Of a stretch of DNA of 64,000 nucleotides, positions 54,269 to 63,412 are shown piece after piece (within the stretch, counting starts at the first letter, position 1; each line of letters begins with the position of its first letter). The DNA comes from Colwellia sp. Lineage in GTDB: Bacteria; Pseudomonadota; Gammaproteobacteria; Enterobacterales; Alteromonadaceae. The position numbers and the translations under genes are program-made. The notes below the pieces were generated by a model. The model was not told where the DNA came from. It was given only the letters and a program-made list of their open reading frames with translations, and did no database searches. The DNA lies in the NCBI GenBank assembly GCA_013215295.1, contig JABSOZ010000005.1, positions 186,001 to 250,000 on the forward strand, in the 5' to 3' direction.

Positions 54269-55267
54269 CTAATGGTATCTAAGCTCACGAACCTTGCCCC
54301 AAAATACTCGATAAGAATATGCGGTATAACTAAATATCACCGGTACTACAATGATAGTACCCCATAATAAAAAGCTTAATGATTCAGGTGCTGAGGCAGT
54401 TTCCCAAATAGTGAGTTTATTTGGCACTATATATGGGAAGAAACTAAACGCTAAACCAAAAAAACATAAAGTAAATATTATTACGGCAGCGACAAATGGC
54501 CGCCAACAACCTTTGTCGTTTACCTTAGGTAATTGTTTCAATTGTATATGGCTAAAAATAAACAGCGCAAAACAAATAATAGGTAAGGGTAAAAACATCA
54601 ATGCATTTGATGAAGAGAACCATTTAGCATAGACATCAGGATTAATTAATGGATTAACCAGTGATACCGCAATTACCCCGGCAAAACAAATTAAGCCAGA
54701 TTTTTGAGCCCAAGCAACTGCTTGTATCTGTAAATCGCCTTCAGTTTTCATGATTAACCAACAAGCACCAATATAACTATAAGCGGCAGCAACACCAAAC
54801 GCACTGAGTAAACTAAAGCTATAAGCCATTAATGTGCTTTCAAAACCCATGACATACATGCCTAACATATATCCTTGGCTTAATGAGGCAATCAAAGATC
54901 CGCCTTTAAATACTCTGTTCCAAGTGGGTTTATGGCTAAACGCGGCTTTAGCGCGAAAATCAAATGCCACTCCGCGAAGCACTAAGCTAATTAACAGTAC
55001 GGCGGTAGGTAAATATAATTCTTTGAATATATAACTGTGTGCCGCTGGAAATGCGATAAGCAATAAACCTATAGCGAGTACTAGCCAAGTTTCGTTGGCA
55101 TCCCAGAAAGGACCTATCGACGCTATCATCGTATCGGCATCATCTTCTTTTTCAAGTGGTAGCAATATGCCGACACCTAAATCAAACCCATCTAAAACGG
55201 CATAAAGTAAAATGGATAACCCCATTAGAGAAACAAAAATCAGTGCTAAGGTATTTGCATCAAACAT
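54269..55267 (-). CDS. cydB: Cytochrome bd-type quinol oxidase subunit II
   Basis: This is a protein of about 332 residues with eight or nine spans. The N-terminus FDANTLALIFVSLMGLSILL, then LDGFDLGVGILLP, GPFWDANETWLVLA and LRGVAFDFR are CydB/CioB hallmarks. The start is the ATG at 55267, with GAGGAG upstream, one base after the cydA stop; the longer frame to 55303 overlaps cydA. It forms the oxidase with CydA and takes electrons from ubiquinol to oxygen without proton pumping. No cydX-like small ORF is obvious after it. Confidence 0.95.
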   Translation of the reverse strand: MFDANTLALIFVSLMGLSILLYAVLDGFDLGVGILLPLEKEDDADTMIASIGPFWDANETWLVLAIGLLLIAFPAAHSYIFKELYLPTAVLLISLVLRGVAFDFRAKAAFSHKPTWNRVFKGGSLIASLSQGYMLGMYVMGFESTLMAYSFSLLSAFGVAAAYSYIGACWLIMKTEGDLQIQAVAWAQKSGLICFAGVIAVSLVNPLINPDVYAKWFSSSNALMFLPLPIICFALFIFSHIQLKQLPKVNDKGCWRPFVAAVIIFTLCFFGLAFSFFPYIVPNKLTIWETASAPESLSFLLWGTIIVVPVIFSYTAYSYRVFWGKVRELRYH

Positions 55268-55268
55268 A

Positions 55269-56639
55269 TTATGACTCCTCGCTTGTTTTAGTCGTTTTAC
55301 CAACTACGGGGTTAGCTTGTTCATCAATACCGATTTCTTCAATCTCAATAGCACGGCCCGCCATAGTGAAAATAGTGTGTAAATAAGCAACCATGATCAC
55401 CACATATAAAATCAAATAGAGTGTCAGCGTTATACCAACATTTTCTGGCGCTATATCTGTGGCGGCATCTTTTACCGTTAAAATACCGGTGACTAACCAA
55501 GGTTGGCGGCCAATTTCAGTAACATACCAACCAGCCAATGTTGCTACCCAGCCAGAGAAGCTCATAACTACAAGTGACTTCAATAACCAAGGGGGTAATT
55601 CTTCTTTACGCCATAATACGAAACGGCTAAACCAAGAAATTGCAAACATGAGCATGCCTAAACCCACCATGATTCTAAAAGCAAAAAATACTGGCGCAAC
55701 AGGAGGGTGGTTACCTTCAAACTCGTTTAAGCCTTTTATTTCTCCGTCTAAGTCGTGCGTTAAAATTAAACTGGCCAGCTTAGGAATTGCCAGTTCAAAA
55801 TGATTGGTTTTTTGTTCCTCATCCGGTATTGCAAATAACAGTAAAGGTGCACCTTTTTCGGTATGCCAAATACCTTCCATCGCCGCAATCTTTTGCGGTT
55901 GATGCTCTAAAGTATTTAAACCATGCATATCACCTAAAAATATTTGCACGGGTGCTAATACAGCCGCAACGGTTAACGCTATTTTCAAAGTTAATTTTGG
56001 TGCTTTTTTGTTATCACCTTTTAACAGGCGATAAGCGCTGATACCTGCGACTAAAAATGCTGCGGTTAAACCTGATGCAACAAGCATGTGAGATAACTTA
56101 TATGGGAATGATGGGTTGAAAATAATAGCAAACCAGTCAACAGGGAATGCGACACCGTCACGCATTTCATAGCCTTGAGGTGTTTGCATCCAAGAGTTAA
56201 GTGCTAAAATCCAAAATGACGATAAACTGGTGCCAAAAGCAACAATAAACGTCGAGAGTGTATGCACTCTAGCCGACACCCTATTCATACCAAATAGCAT
56301 AATACCTAGGAAACCAGCCTCTAAAAAGAAAGCTGTCAATACTTCATAACCCAATAATGGTCCTGCGATATTGCCAACAGTTTCCATAAATTTAGGCCAG
56401 TTTGTACCAAATTGAAACGACATGGTAATGCCAGTAACAACCCCTATAGCGAAGGTTAGGGCAAAGATTTTGACCCAAAAGCGATAAGCGCGCATCCAAA
56501 CAGGGTCATTGGTTTGATCGAAACGTAATTTGAAGTAAAACAAAAACCAACTGAGCGCGATAGTGATGGTGGGGAATAGAATATGAAAACTGATATTTGC
56601 GGCAAACTGTATGCGTGAAAGCATTAAGGTTTCTAACAT
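55269..56639 (-). CDS. cydA: Cytochrome bd-type quinol oxidase subunit I, CIO-like
   Basis: This is a protein of about 456 residues, shorter than E. coli CydA (522) because the Q-loop is short, as in cyanide-insensitive CioA-type enzymes. His19 (ISFHILFP) is the expected haem b595 ligand. The signature GWYVTEIGRQPW is present near residue 355. I placed the start at 56639 because GGAGG lies 5 nt upstream; the ATG at 56651 lies inside that site. It is transcribed with cydB and probably with the upstream GbsR-type gene at 115 bp. It is a high-affinity terminal oxidase for low oxygen or inhibitor stress. Confidence 0.93.
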   Translation of the reverse strand: MLETLMLSRIQFAANISFHILFPTITIALSWFLFYFKLRFDQTNDPVWMRAYRFWVKIFALTFAIGVVTGITMSFQFGTNWPKFMETVGNIAGPLLGYEVLTAFFLEAGFLGIMLFGMNRVSARVHTLSTFIVAFGTSLSSFWILALNSWMQTPQGYEMRDGVAFPVDWFAIIFNPSFPYKLSHMLVASGLTAAFLVAGISAYRLLKGDNKKAPKLTLKIALTVAAVLAPVQIFLGDMHGLNTLEHQPQKIAAMEGIWHTEKGAPLLLFAIPDEEQKTNHFELAIPKLASLILTHDLDGEIKGLNEFEGNHPPVAPVFFAFRIMVGLGMLMFAISWFSRFVLWRKEELPPWLLKSLVVMSFSGWVATLAGWYVTEIGRQPWLVTGILTVKDAATDIAPENVGITLTLYLILYVVIMVAYLHTIFTMAGRAIEIEEIGIDEQANPVVGKTTKTSEES

Positions 56640-56754
56640 AACTTCCTCCATAAACCTTATTAAGCACCGTGAAAGTGCTAATGGGTTTTAAGTGTTAAAG
56701 TGACAATCTTTTAGAGCATGTAATTTTAAAATTTAGTACAACTAAGTGCGAGGT

Positions 56755-57300
56755 TTAGCCTTTATTCAATAATTTATCCTTAATATCAATAATTTTACTT
56801 ATACCAGAGCCAAGCTTCATTAGGGTGTTAAGTTTATCTGGACTCATACTTTGTAGTTCTGCAGCCCAATGTGTGATGGTTTCAAGTAGATCATGTATCT
56901 CATGCATTTGTTGTTGTGCATATTCCTCTTGCGGATTAGCGGGTTCATCTAATAAATTATCGCGTAATAATGACAGGGTAGGGTCAACTTCACGTTTACG
57001 ACGCTCTTCAAATACACGCGTTGCCATTTCCCAAATAGAACCAGCAGGTGAGTAATACTCTTTACGATCTTTAGGTTTGTGCTGCACTTGCACTAAACGC
57101 CAAGACTGTAATTCTTTAATGCCCATACTGACATTACCGCGAGATATATTCAGTGCTTCAGAGATTTGTATCGCAGTCAGCGATTCATTATGAATAATTA
57201 ATAGGCCATACATTTGCCCTACGGTACGATTAAAGCCCCAACGGCTGCCCATTTCGCCACAGTGCATTACAAAAGATTCTATTTTAGCTGTCATTATCAT
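56755..57300 (-). CDS. GbsR/MarR-type transcriptional regulator
   Basis: This is a 181-residue winged-helix regulator of the GbsR group. FVMHCGEMGSRWGFNRTVGQ and MYGLLIIHNESLTAIQISEALNISRGNVSMGIKELQSW (residues about 30-67) form the DNA-binding part, with a helical C-terminal dimerisation region. It precedes cydAB on the same strand, so it probably controls the oxidase genes. A perfect FNR-like site lies 49-62 bp upstream. Met3 (57294) is an alternative start. The ligand is unknown. Confidence 0.85.
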   Translation of the reverse strand: MIMTAKIESFVMHCGEMGSRWGFNRTVGQMYGLLIIHNESLTAIQISEALNISRGNVSMGIKELQSWRLVQVQHKPKDRKEYYSPAGSIWEMATRVFEERRKREVDPTLSLLRDNLLDEPANPQEEYAQQQMHEIHDLLETITHWAAELQSMSPDKLNTLMKLGSGISKIIDIKDKLLNKG

Positions 57301-57348
57301 GATTGAGTTTTCTGAAGTTTCAGTATTTTCTGAAAGTTTATACTCTTA

Positions 57349-57362
57349 TTGATTTAGATCAA
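57349..57362. promoter_or_regulatory. FNR/Crp-type site upstream of the GbsR-cydAB unit
   Basis: TTGAT, four bases, ATCAA is a perfect FNR consensus 49-62 bp before the start codon. It suggests oxygen-linked control of regulator and oxidase. A Crp-like protein binding here is an alternative. Confidence 0.65.
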
Positions 57363-57460
57363 GTTATTTATCGTATATTCGTACGTTATGCTGACTTAAT
57401 AAGGTGTTGTATAGAATAGTAACTGTGAAGGTTTAATCTGCTTGATATATTTTGAAGATA

Positions 57461-57488
57461 AAAAAACCGAGTATTACCTCGGTTTTTT
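57461..57488 (-). terminator. HflX-type gene terminator
   Basis: AAAAAACCGAG and CTCGGTTTTTT pair perfectly over six bases, about 50 bp after the stop of the GTPase gene. Confidence 0.92.
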
Positions 57489-57536
57489 AGTGACTTCAAT
57501 AAAGTTTGTCAAAGGGGTGTACCTTGAAAATACCGA

Positions 57537-58889
57537 TTATAGACTTAACATTTTCTTTTTTAATCTTGCTAAATCTATTGCATTTGACCTAACCGTGAGC
57601 TTAATTTCATTATAGTCATAATCTTCATTAGTCACACTCATCGTTGAACGAATTTCACCTATAATACCCTGCGCGGTATAAGGAATGACAATCTCCTCTT
57701 CAATCATTTCGTTTTCAGCAACCCCAACGATATATTTATGCAGTTTAGCTACATCAATGGGGTCACGAGCAGAAGTCATCATGGCATCAGGAAACTCTTC
57801 CTTCAACGCTTGCTGTTGTTCAATGCTAAGTTGATCTGATTTATTGAGTACGAGTAATTTTTCACTGTTTTCAACGCCAACTTCTGCAAGAACTTCATGC
57901 ACTACATCGAGTTGCGCACGAAAAGAAGCATCTGAAGCATCAACCACATATAACAATAATGAAGCGTCATGCGCTTCTGCTAAAGTTGAATGGAATGAAG
58001 CGACTAAATCGTGCGGTAATTTTTTAATAAATCCGACGGTATCAGACACTAAAATTCGTGGTTGAGTCGCTGGGTGTAATGCACGTACTGTGGTATCAAG
58101 GGTTGCAAAAAGTTTGTTCTCTCCAACAACATCACTACCGGTGATCGCTCGCATCATCGATGACTTGCCTGCATTGGTATAACCCACCAACGCAACACAA
58201 AAAAGCTCAGAACGTTGGGTACGTCGGCCTTTCATTTCATTCTGAACACTCACCAACTCACGCTTGAGATCTGCTAATTGGTCGCGTACTTTACGTCGGT
58301 TTAGCTCTAGCGTTGTTTCGCCAGCACCTTTACCCATTTGACGTTCTCTATCACCACACGATGTTTCACGAAGTCGTGGTGCTACATATTTAAGGCGAGC
58401 AATTTCAACTTGTAATTTTGCTGTTTTGGTACGAGCATGACGACTGAAAATTTCAATAATTATGCCGGTACGGTCAAACACTTCTACGCCTAGCTGATTC
58501 TCGACATTTCGAAGTTGAGACGGGCTTAAATCACAATCAAATACCACAACATCGGCACAACCAAACGGAAGATTGTCTGATGGGATATCGGCAATTTCCG
58601 ATTCATCAACCATCTCTTCAAATTGGCCTTCACTTTCATCATCGTTTTCAACCACGCCTTGGTTACCGGTAAGATGCGCGATTTCTGCCAGTTTACCTAA
58701 ACCCAGCACATTAACTTTTTTAGTTGAACTCTGTTTTTGCGATTGAGTGCCGACTACTGTAAAACCTAATGTAGTTACTAAACGGGCAAGTTCTGCAAGT
58801 GATTCTGTTGCTTCATCACCTTTAAAATCTGGCGTACAAATAGAGATAAGTAAAGCGTTAGTCAGTGATGCTTTTGCTGTTAATTGCAT
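57537..58889 (-). CDS. hflX: HflX-type ribosome-associated GTPase
   Basis: This is a 450-residue GTPase. The N-terminal HflX domain (TLGFTVVGTQSQ, VVVFDCDLSPSQLRNVE, VFDRTGIIIEIFSRHA) and coiled-coil linker precede the G domain: G1 ALVGYTNAGKSS (about 230), G3 DTVGFIKKLP, G4 LNKSD. It splits stalled or stressed ribosomes. An acidic insert of about 25 residues (DDESEGQFEEMVDESE) interrupts the usual N-domain. It is not in the usual hfq-hflX-hflK context, so it may be a second HflX paralogue. It has its own terminator. The upstream gap of 342 bp shows nothing definite. Confidence 0.88.
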   Translation of the reverse strand: MQLTAKASLTNALLISICTPDFKGDEATESLAELARLVTTLGFTVVGTQSQKQSSTKKVNVLGLGKLAEIAHLTGNQGVVENDDESEGQFEEMVDESEIADIPSDNLPFGCADVVVFDCDLSPSQLRNVENQLGVEVFDRTGIIIEIFSRHARTKTAKLQVEIARLKYVAPRLRETSCGDRERQMGKGAGETTLELNRRKVRDQLADLKRELVSVQNEMKGRRTQRSELFCVALVGYTNAGKSSMMRAITGSDVVGENKLFATLDTTVRALHPATQPRILVSDTVGFIKKLPHDLVASFHSTLAEAHDASLLLYVVDASDASFRAQLDVVHEVLAEVGVENSEKLLVLNKSDQLSIEQQQALKEEFPDAMMTSARDPIDVAKLHKYIVGVAENEMIEEEIVIPYTAQGIIGEIRSTMSVTNEDYDYNEIKLTVRSNAIDLARLKKKMLSL

Positions 58890-59231
58890 ATATTTTTATG
58901 TTAGTGCACACAATAGCCCATGGGGAGTGAGTGCAAACCTAGTATTTATCTAAAGTAAGTTGATCCTACGCTGTTCTAGCTAAGCTTTATAGAGCAATAG
59001 AAGACTAAATACAGAAATAATTTTAGTGGATGATAAATCGTGAGTTATCGATATACATTTACAGCGCTTTCTTCTCAATACTACAATGTTGATTTTGTGA
59101 CCGTTTATCTTTCTAATTAATTGAAAATATGAAATATTAGCTATAAATTAAGTAAAGTTATGGAGCTAACATCTTTGAGATGTGTCCATAATAACTGTTA
59201 AACGTATATTCATCACCGACACGGAGCTCAT

Positions 59232-60239
59232 GTGAACAAATACCTCATCCTATTATCTTTAGTTTTTTTATCGCTTTCTACGCAAGCATCTAATCTCATT
59301 AGTGATAAAAGAATCACGGATCAAAAAAACTGTTTCAGCTCTCAATTTACAACCTATGATTCGTGGCGTAAAAGTATGGAGAAAAAATATAAGCATAAAA
59401 ACAAATCTGATGAAAAGGTTACGCAAGCATTATCTCGATTTGACGCTACTTTTAGTAATAAGACGTTTGATTTATATAAGAGCAAATTGTCGTGTCGCAC
59501 CTTTACGTATAAAGTCGATGGCCATGATGTTTATGGTTATATTATTAAGCCTATAAATAATGGGAAAAAATTACCGGTATTAATATATAACCGTGGAGGT
59601 AATGGTAATTATGGAGCGGTCTTTTTTGGTTCAATGATGCGTAACTTGTTTCCCATTGCTAACCAAGGCTTTATCATTATAGGGAGTCAGTATCGTGGTA
59701 CATTTACAGAAAATATTATGCTCGATGAATTTGGTGGGAAAGATGTTAATGATGTAACCGCATTATTTGATTACATTCCAAATATTGAAGGTGCGGATCC
59801 AAAAAGAGTGGGCATGTACGGAGCAAGTAGAGGGGGTATGCAAACCTTTTTAGCTTTAAAAAAACTCATAAACATAAAAGCGGTTGCGACGATTGCTGGC
59901 AATTCAGATTTATTAAAGGGGTTAACTTATCGTCCAGCAATGGAAAAAGTATATAGACATCGTATTCTCGGCTACAACGAAAATAAAATTGAAGAATTAG
60001 CAAAACGTTCGGTATTAACTTGGGTAGATGAATTATCACCTAATGTGCCCATATTACTTTTACATGGCACTAATGATAAGCGTGTATCAGTAAACCATTC
60101 AATTGATCTTGCTGATGCTTTAGTACAACAAAAGATCCCTCATAAGCTTGTTTTGTATCCACAAGACAACCATGGTTTAGTGAAAAACAAAAATAAAGCC
60201 AATAAAGAATTAGTAAATTGGTTTCGAAAGTATTTATAA
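59232..60239 (+). CDS. Secreted alpha/beta hydrolase, prolyl-oligopeptidase (S9)-like
   Basis: This is a 335-residue protein with a signal peptide (cleavage near TQA). The C-terminal catalytic domain shows the nucleophile in YGASRGGMQ, Asp in LLHGTNDKRV and His in PQDNHGL, the triad order of S9 peptidases and acetyl-xylan-type hydrolases. There is no beta-propeller, so it is a compact form. The start is GTG with GGAG 6 nt upstream. The substrate is unknown. The first copy of the dispersed repeat family follows it at 60321. Confidence 0.85.
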   Translation: MNKYLILLSLVFLSLSTQASNLISDKRITDQKNCFSSQFTTYDSWRKSMEKKYKHKNKSDEKVTQALSRFDATFSNKTFDLYKSKLSCRTFTYKVDGHDVYGYIIKPINNGKKLPVLIYNRGGNGNYGAVFFGSMMRNLFPIANQGFIIIGSQYRGTFTENIMLDEFGGKDVNDVTALFDYIPNIEGADPKRVGMYGASRGGMQTFLALKKLINIKAVATIAGNSDLLKGLTYRPAMEKVYRHRILGYNENKIEELAKRSVLTWVDELSPNVPILLLHGTNDKRVSVNHSIDLADALVQQKIPHKLVLYPQDNHGLVKNKNKANKELVNWFRKYL

Positions 60240-60320
60240 ACAACCTTAATAATTAGTAATATATGAGTGAATTTATTATCTTGAATTTAACTTATTAAAA
60301 TGGCCTGCTTCGTGCGCTAA

Positions 60321-60373
60321 TTGACGTAGTGAATTGAAAAGCTTAATGTCTCTTTAGAGCGATAAGCGGACGT
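60321..60373 (+). repeat. Dispersed ~50-bp repeat, copy 1
   Basis: It begins TTGACGTAGTG and continues with AGCTTAATGTC, then TTTAGAGCGATAAGCGGA. It aligns with copies at 60849, 61778 and 62415, all on the plus strand and each in front of one gene. Confidence 0.65.
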
Positions 60374-60480
60374 TATTCTTACCAACTTTCGATTCGAACA
60401 GGTTGAACAGAACGGGAATGAATCCCAACAATTGGTTGATAAATTAGATGTTAAAAATATATTCTTGGGTGAGTTAAAAA

Positions 60481-60810
60481 TTGAATAGTTCAGGTTTTAA
60501 AAATGATTTACAAGCAAACAATTGGTTTAAGTTTAAATTACCAATTGTCTGTATTTCTATATTATGTAGTAAGGCGTTTCTTTTTGTAGGGATTCCCCTT
60601 AGCATTTGGTATGTATGGACAATAAATAAAATTGGAAAAAACAATAAATCAAAAAACATTATTCCATTTAGTAAAAAATTAGCCGTTAATTACTTACTCT
60701 TAGGTGTTGGTTCCATATTAGATTCAGTAGTGTTAATACTTTTTTGGATAGGCTATTTAATTTATATTCTGTTTTTAGTTGATGAAACCTTTGGAGAAAA
60801 GAAAATTTAA
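60481..60810 (+). CDS. Hypothetical small membrane protein
   Basis: This is a 109-residue protein with two or three hydrophobic segments (about residues 20-45 and 70-98) and a short basic loop between them. The start is TTG with GGTGAG about 8 nt upstream. No family is recognised. It is the first of four same-strand, functionally unrelated genes in 60.3-63.2 kb, each separated by 120-150 bp carrying a copy of the dispersed repeat. Composition is very AT-rich. Confidence 0.55.
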   Translation: MNSSGFKNDLQANNWFKFKLPIVCISILCSKAFLFVGIPLSIWYVWTINKIGKNNKSKNIIPFSKKLAVNYLLLGVGSILDSVVLILFWIGYLIYILFLVDETFGEKKI

Positions 60811-60848
60811 GTTTACTGTTACTTTTTAAGTCAGAAAATGGCACGGAG

Positions 60849-60896
60849 TTGACCATAATCCATTACAAGGGTTAGGGTCGATTAAGAGCGAACATT
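60849..60896 (+). repeat. Dispersed ~50-bp repeat, copy 2
   Basis: TTGACCATAATCC and GGGTTAGGGTC form an imperfect stem, followed by ATTAAGAGCGAACATT. It is less conserved at its 3' end than copies 1 and 3. Confidence 0.6.
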
Positions 60897-60944
60897 TAAA
60901 TAGTATTTTCAATAAACTTCACCTCTTAGAATGGAAGCTTAAAT

Positions 60945-61721
60945 ATGTATAAAAAATTCACCTTGCGCATCGGTATTATACTTTCACTCATAATACTTGG
61001 TGCCTGTGACTCTGAAGATAAAACAATTGACTACGACTTATCTGGAACTTGGCAGAATGATGTTGTCAAGGCTGGTTCTCATAGCCGTTTTATAATTAAA
61101 GACGGCGGCTCCGACATTGAAGTGCTCTATTGCGGAAGAGAATCTGTTAATTTGGAAACAGAGAGTAATATTGTTAGATACGAAGATGGTTCATTGCACT
61201 ATTACCAGATTATATCAGACAGTGAAATTCAGCTTGTCGGTGATGATGGTAATACTTATACCTTAAATAAGATATCTTTGGATACGTCATTTAGCAATGG
61301 TACTTTTACTGTCTACTCAGCAGGTATCGTGGATAAGGAATATGATATTGAAGTGTGTTTTAATAAAAGTATTGGTGGTTATTCATCAGGAAATACCACT
61401 AGCCCCGAAATTACTGGAACTACTGAAATTGTTAAATTTTCAAGCCACTTCCAGCCATTTATTTCGTCTATTGTGTTAACGAGTGAAACTCTTGTTGTTG
61501 GTCAATATGAGATAGGGGGGAAGTTATGGGAACAAAAAGTACTTGTTACTATTGATACCCCTGAATTTCGCGATAGGTTTGGTCAAGAAGCACATCCTAG
61601 TACAGGCTCTTTATGGATAGATGCTCATAATGAAGAACAAATCGTTGGAGGTGGCATCGTTGAGTTGAGTGAACACTTCGATAACCAAGTCATAGAGTTT
61701 ACTTTTGATATCAGTTATTAG
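60945..61721 (+). CDS. Hypothetical lipoprotein
   Basis: This is a 258-residue protein with a lipoprotein signal (lipobox LGAC, Cys21). The mature part is beta-rich and acidic, with a possible two-domain layout: LSGTWQNDVVK (residues about 30-40), reminiscent of lipocalin-like or copper-resistance NlpE-like folds, and a C-terminal half ending VIEFTFDISY. I cannot name the family. An A-rich leader precedes the ATG, and repeat copy 2 ends about 50 bp upstream. It is probably periplasmic or outer-membrane-attached. Confidence 0.6.
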   Translation: MYKKFTLRIGIILSLIILGACDSEDKTIDYDLSGTWQNDVVKAGSHSRFIIKDGGSDIEVLYCGRESVNLETESNIVRYEDGSLHYYQIISDSEIQLVGDDGNTYTLNKISLDTSFSNGTFTVYSAGIVDKEYDIEVCFNKSIGGYSSGNTTSPEITGTTEIVKFSSHFQPFISSIVLTSETLVVGQYEIGGKLWEQKVLVTIDTPEFRDRFGQEAHPSTGSLWIDAHNEEQIVGGGIVELSEHFDNQVIEFTFDISY

Positions 61722-61777
61722 TCCCCTCTCAATTAGATCACAGTTGACCTTAAATGAACTTCTGAAAAACCATCAAC

Positions 61778-61830
61778 TTGACCTTAACCAATTGAAAAGG
61801 TTAAGGTCTGTTTAGAGCGAAAAGCGGATA
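61778..61830 (+). repeat. Dispersed ~50-bp repeat, copy 3 (best conserved)
   Basis: TTGACCTTAACC and GGTTAAGGTC form a strong stem over AATTGAAAA, followed by TTTAGAGCGAAAAGCGGA. An extra TTGACCTTAA half copy lies at 61744-61753. Confidence 0.7.
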
Positions 61831-61846
61831 TAGAAATAATAAGTTT

Positions 61847-62335
61847 ATGAATATAGTGAAAGTTTTAAGAAAATACAATTTGCAAATTTTGTTCATTGTT
61901 TTTTTTGCTGTTTTACTTTTGATTACTTCTTGTGAGCAATATAAACTGAATCAATCTAATTTTTCTCTAAATGGGGATTATGACCACAGATATCTTTTTA
62001 ATAAATCGAATAATGTCATCGTGATCGATACGTTGGTTTTAGATTACGAGATAACAGGTGATAGTTTATTCGTCCTTAGAATGATCTCAGCAAGCATCGA
62101 TTGTTATGATGAAGAAGGTATTCCAACAATAATGACGCATTACTCTGATGTTGAGGAGTATTGGTATATTAATCTAGAAAATGATGAGGTAGATGGTCCT
62201 TTCAATAAAGCTTCTTTTATTGACGTTGTAAAGCGAATTGGACTTTCAGATGTTGAATTAGAAGTACCAAACACCTATGCTTCAAATTCTGAGTACTTTG
62301 AAAAAAGTGTTTCGAAATGTGCAATGATTAAGTAA
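61847..62335 (+). CDS. Hypothetical lipoprotein-like protein
   Basis: This is a 162-residue protein with a hydrophobic N-terminal segment (ILFIVFFAVLLLITSC) whose last residues form a lipobox (ITSC). The mature part is acidic, with VIVIDTLVLDYEITGD and a C-terminal Cys near the end. It resembles small DUF3997-type lipoproteins only loosely. It starts 17 bp after repeat copy 3, which leaves little room for a separate promoter, so the repeat may supply 5' signals. Confidence 0.55.
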   Translation: MNIVKVLRKYNLQILFIVFFAVLLLITSCEQYKLNQSNFSLNGDYDHRYLFNKSNNVIVIDTLVLDYEITGDSLFVLRMISASIDCYDEEGIPTIMTHYSDVEEYWYINLENDEVDGPFNKASFIDVVKRIGLSDVELEVPNTYASNSEYFEKSVSKCAMIK

Positions 62336-62414
62336 ACAAAGTCGGTGACACTTGAATACGCTTCTCTATTAAGTTGTTTCGCTTTTTCTTATCTAGTCTG
62401 CTCATGACACTGAC

Positions 62415-62470
62415 TTGACGATAAAGCACAGATAAAGTTAAGGTCAGTTACGAGCGAGTAGTGAACTTAA
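62415..62470 (+). repeat. Dispersed ~50-bp repeat, copy 4
   Basis: It begins TTGACGATAAAG, then AAAGTTAAGGTCAGTTACGA and GCGAGTAGTGAA. It ends 14 bp before the TTG start codon of the next gene. Confidence 0.6.
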
Positions 62471-62483
62471 TAGGACTTCCATT

Positions 62484-63233
62484 TTGCAAGACTTTCCGTA
62501 CTTACAAAAAGTTTATTTAAAACCAGATAAGTGCCCAGATTTTACGTGTTACCCATTTAATACATTATCCATGAGGGGGTTTGATTCTATTGAATTCACT
62601 AAACCTGTGACATTTATTATTGGTGAAAATGGTAGTGGAAAGTCTACATTAATTGAAGCCATAGCAACCGCATATGGTTTTAACCCTGAAGGTGGAACTA
62701 AAAACTTCAATTTTGGTACACGCGAGTCACATTCAAAACTTTTTGAATATTTAAGATTGAGCAAATCGTACAAGACACCCAAGGATGGATTCTTCCTGAG
62801 AGCTGAGAGTTTCTTTAACTTAGCAACTAATATTGAAGACCTTGATAAAGAACCGAGTATGAGACCTAAGGTTATTGAGTCATATGGAGGTAAGTCTCTG
62901 CATGAACAATCACATGGAGAATCGTTTATTTCACTTGTTGTTAATAGATTTTCAGGTAATGGACTGTACATACTAGATGAGCCAGAAGCAGCACTATCAC
63001 CAACTCGCCAGTTGACATTATTGGCGAGAATGAATCAATTATGTAAATCAAAATCTCAATTTATTATTGCGACTCACTCTCCAATCATATTGGCATATCC
63101 TGATGCACAAATTTATCAAGTTACAAACACAGGATTGGAATTGACAAAGTATGAAGACACTGAACATTATGCTATTACAAAATCTTTTTTGTTAAACCCT
63201 GAGCGTATGTTGAATGAGCTTTTTAAAGATTAA
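62484..63233 (+). CDS. Stand-alone AAA/ABC-type ATPase (COG3910-like)
   Basis: This is a 249-residue RecF/SMC-type nucleotide-binding protein. Walker A is GENGSGKSTLIEA (about residues 50-62), the signature region is LHEQSHGESF, Walker B is LYILDEPEAALSP, and the H-switch is in FIIATHSPI. The whole length matches the COG3910 predicted-ATPase family. The start is TTG with AGGA about 10 nt upstream. The cellular role is unknown. There is no adjacent nuclease or transporter gene, so it is not an OLD-type pair. Confidence 0.88.
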   Translation: MQDFPYLQKVYLKPDKCPDFTCYPFNTLSMRGFDSIEFTKPVTFIIGENGSGKSTLIEAIATAYGFNPEGGTKNFNFGTRESHSKLFEYLRLSKSYKTPKDGFFLRAESFFNLATNIEDLDKEPSMRPKVIESYGGKSLHEQSHGESFISLVVNRFSGNGLYILDEPEAALSPTRQLTLLARMNQLCKSKSQFIIATHSPIILAYPDAQIYQVTNTGLELTKYEDTEHYAITKSFLLNPERMLNELFKD

Positions 63234-63412
63234 TGAATGTCTCCAAATGGTAGCAAACAGTCTTTTTGATGATTGATTTTTAGTCTCGGAAATCTTCTTA
63301 AATATAGTGAAAATACTCATTACCTTTGGCTAATTTGGAAAACTTAGTTTCTCTAGCTATTTCAGCTGTGCAAGATATTGGAGAATAGCCCCTTTTTCAG
63401 AAAAATTATTTA

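Noticed and set aside
60321-63233. Chromosomal integron cassette array
   Set aside because: The gene layout fits, but the repeats lack attC core sequences (RYYYAAC/GTTRRRY) and no integron integrase is present in the window.
62484-63233. Defence gene (OLD or retron-type ATPase)
   Set aside because: The whole length fits the stand-alone COG3910-type ATPase; no nuclease, reverse transcriptase or partner gene adjoins.
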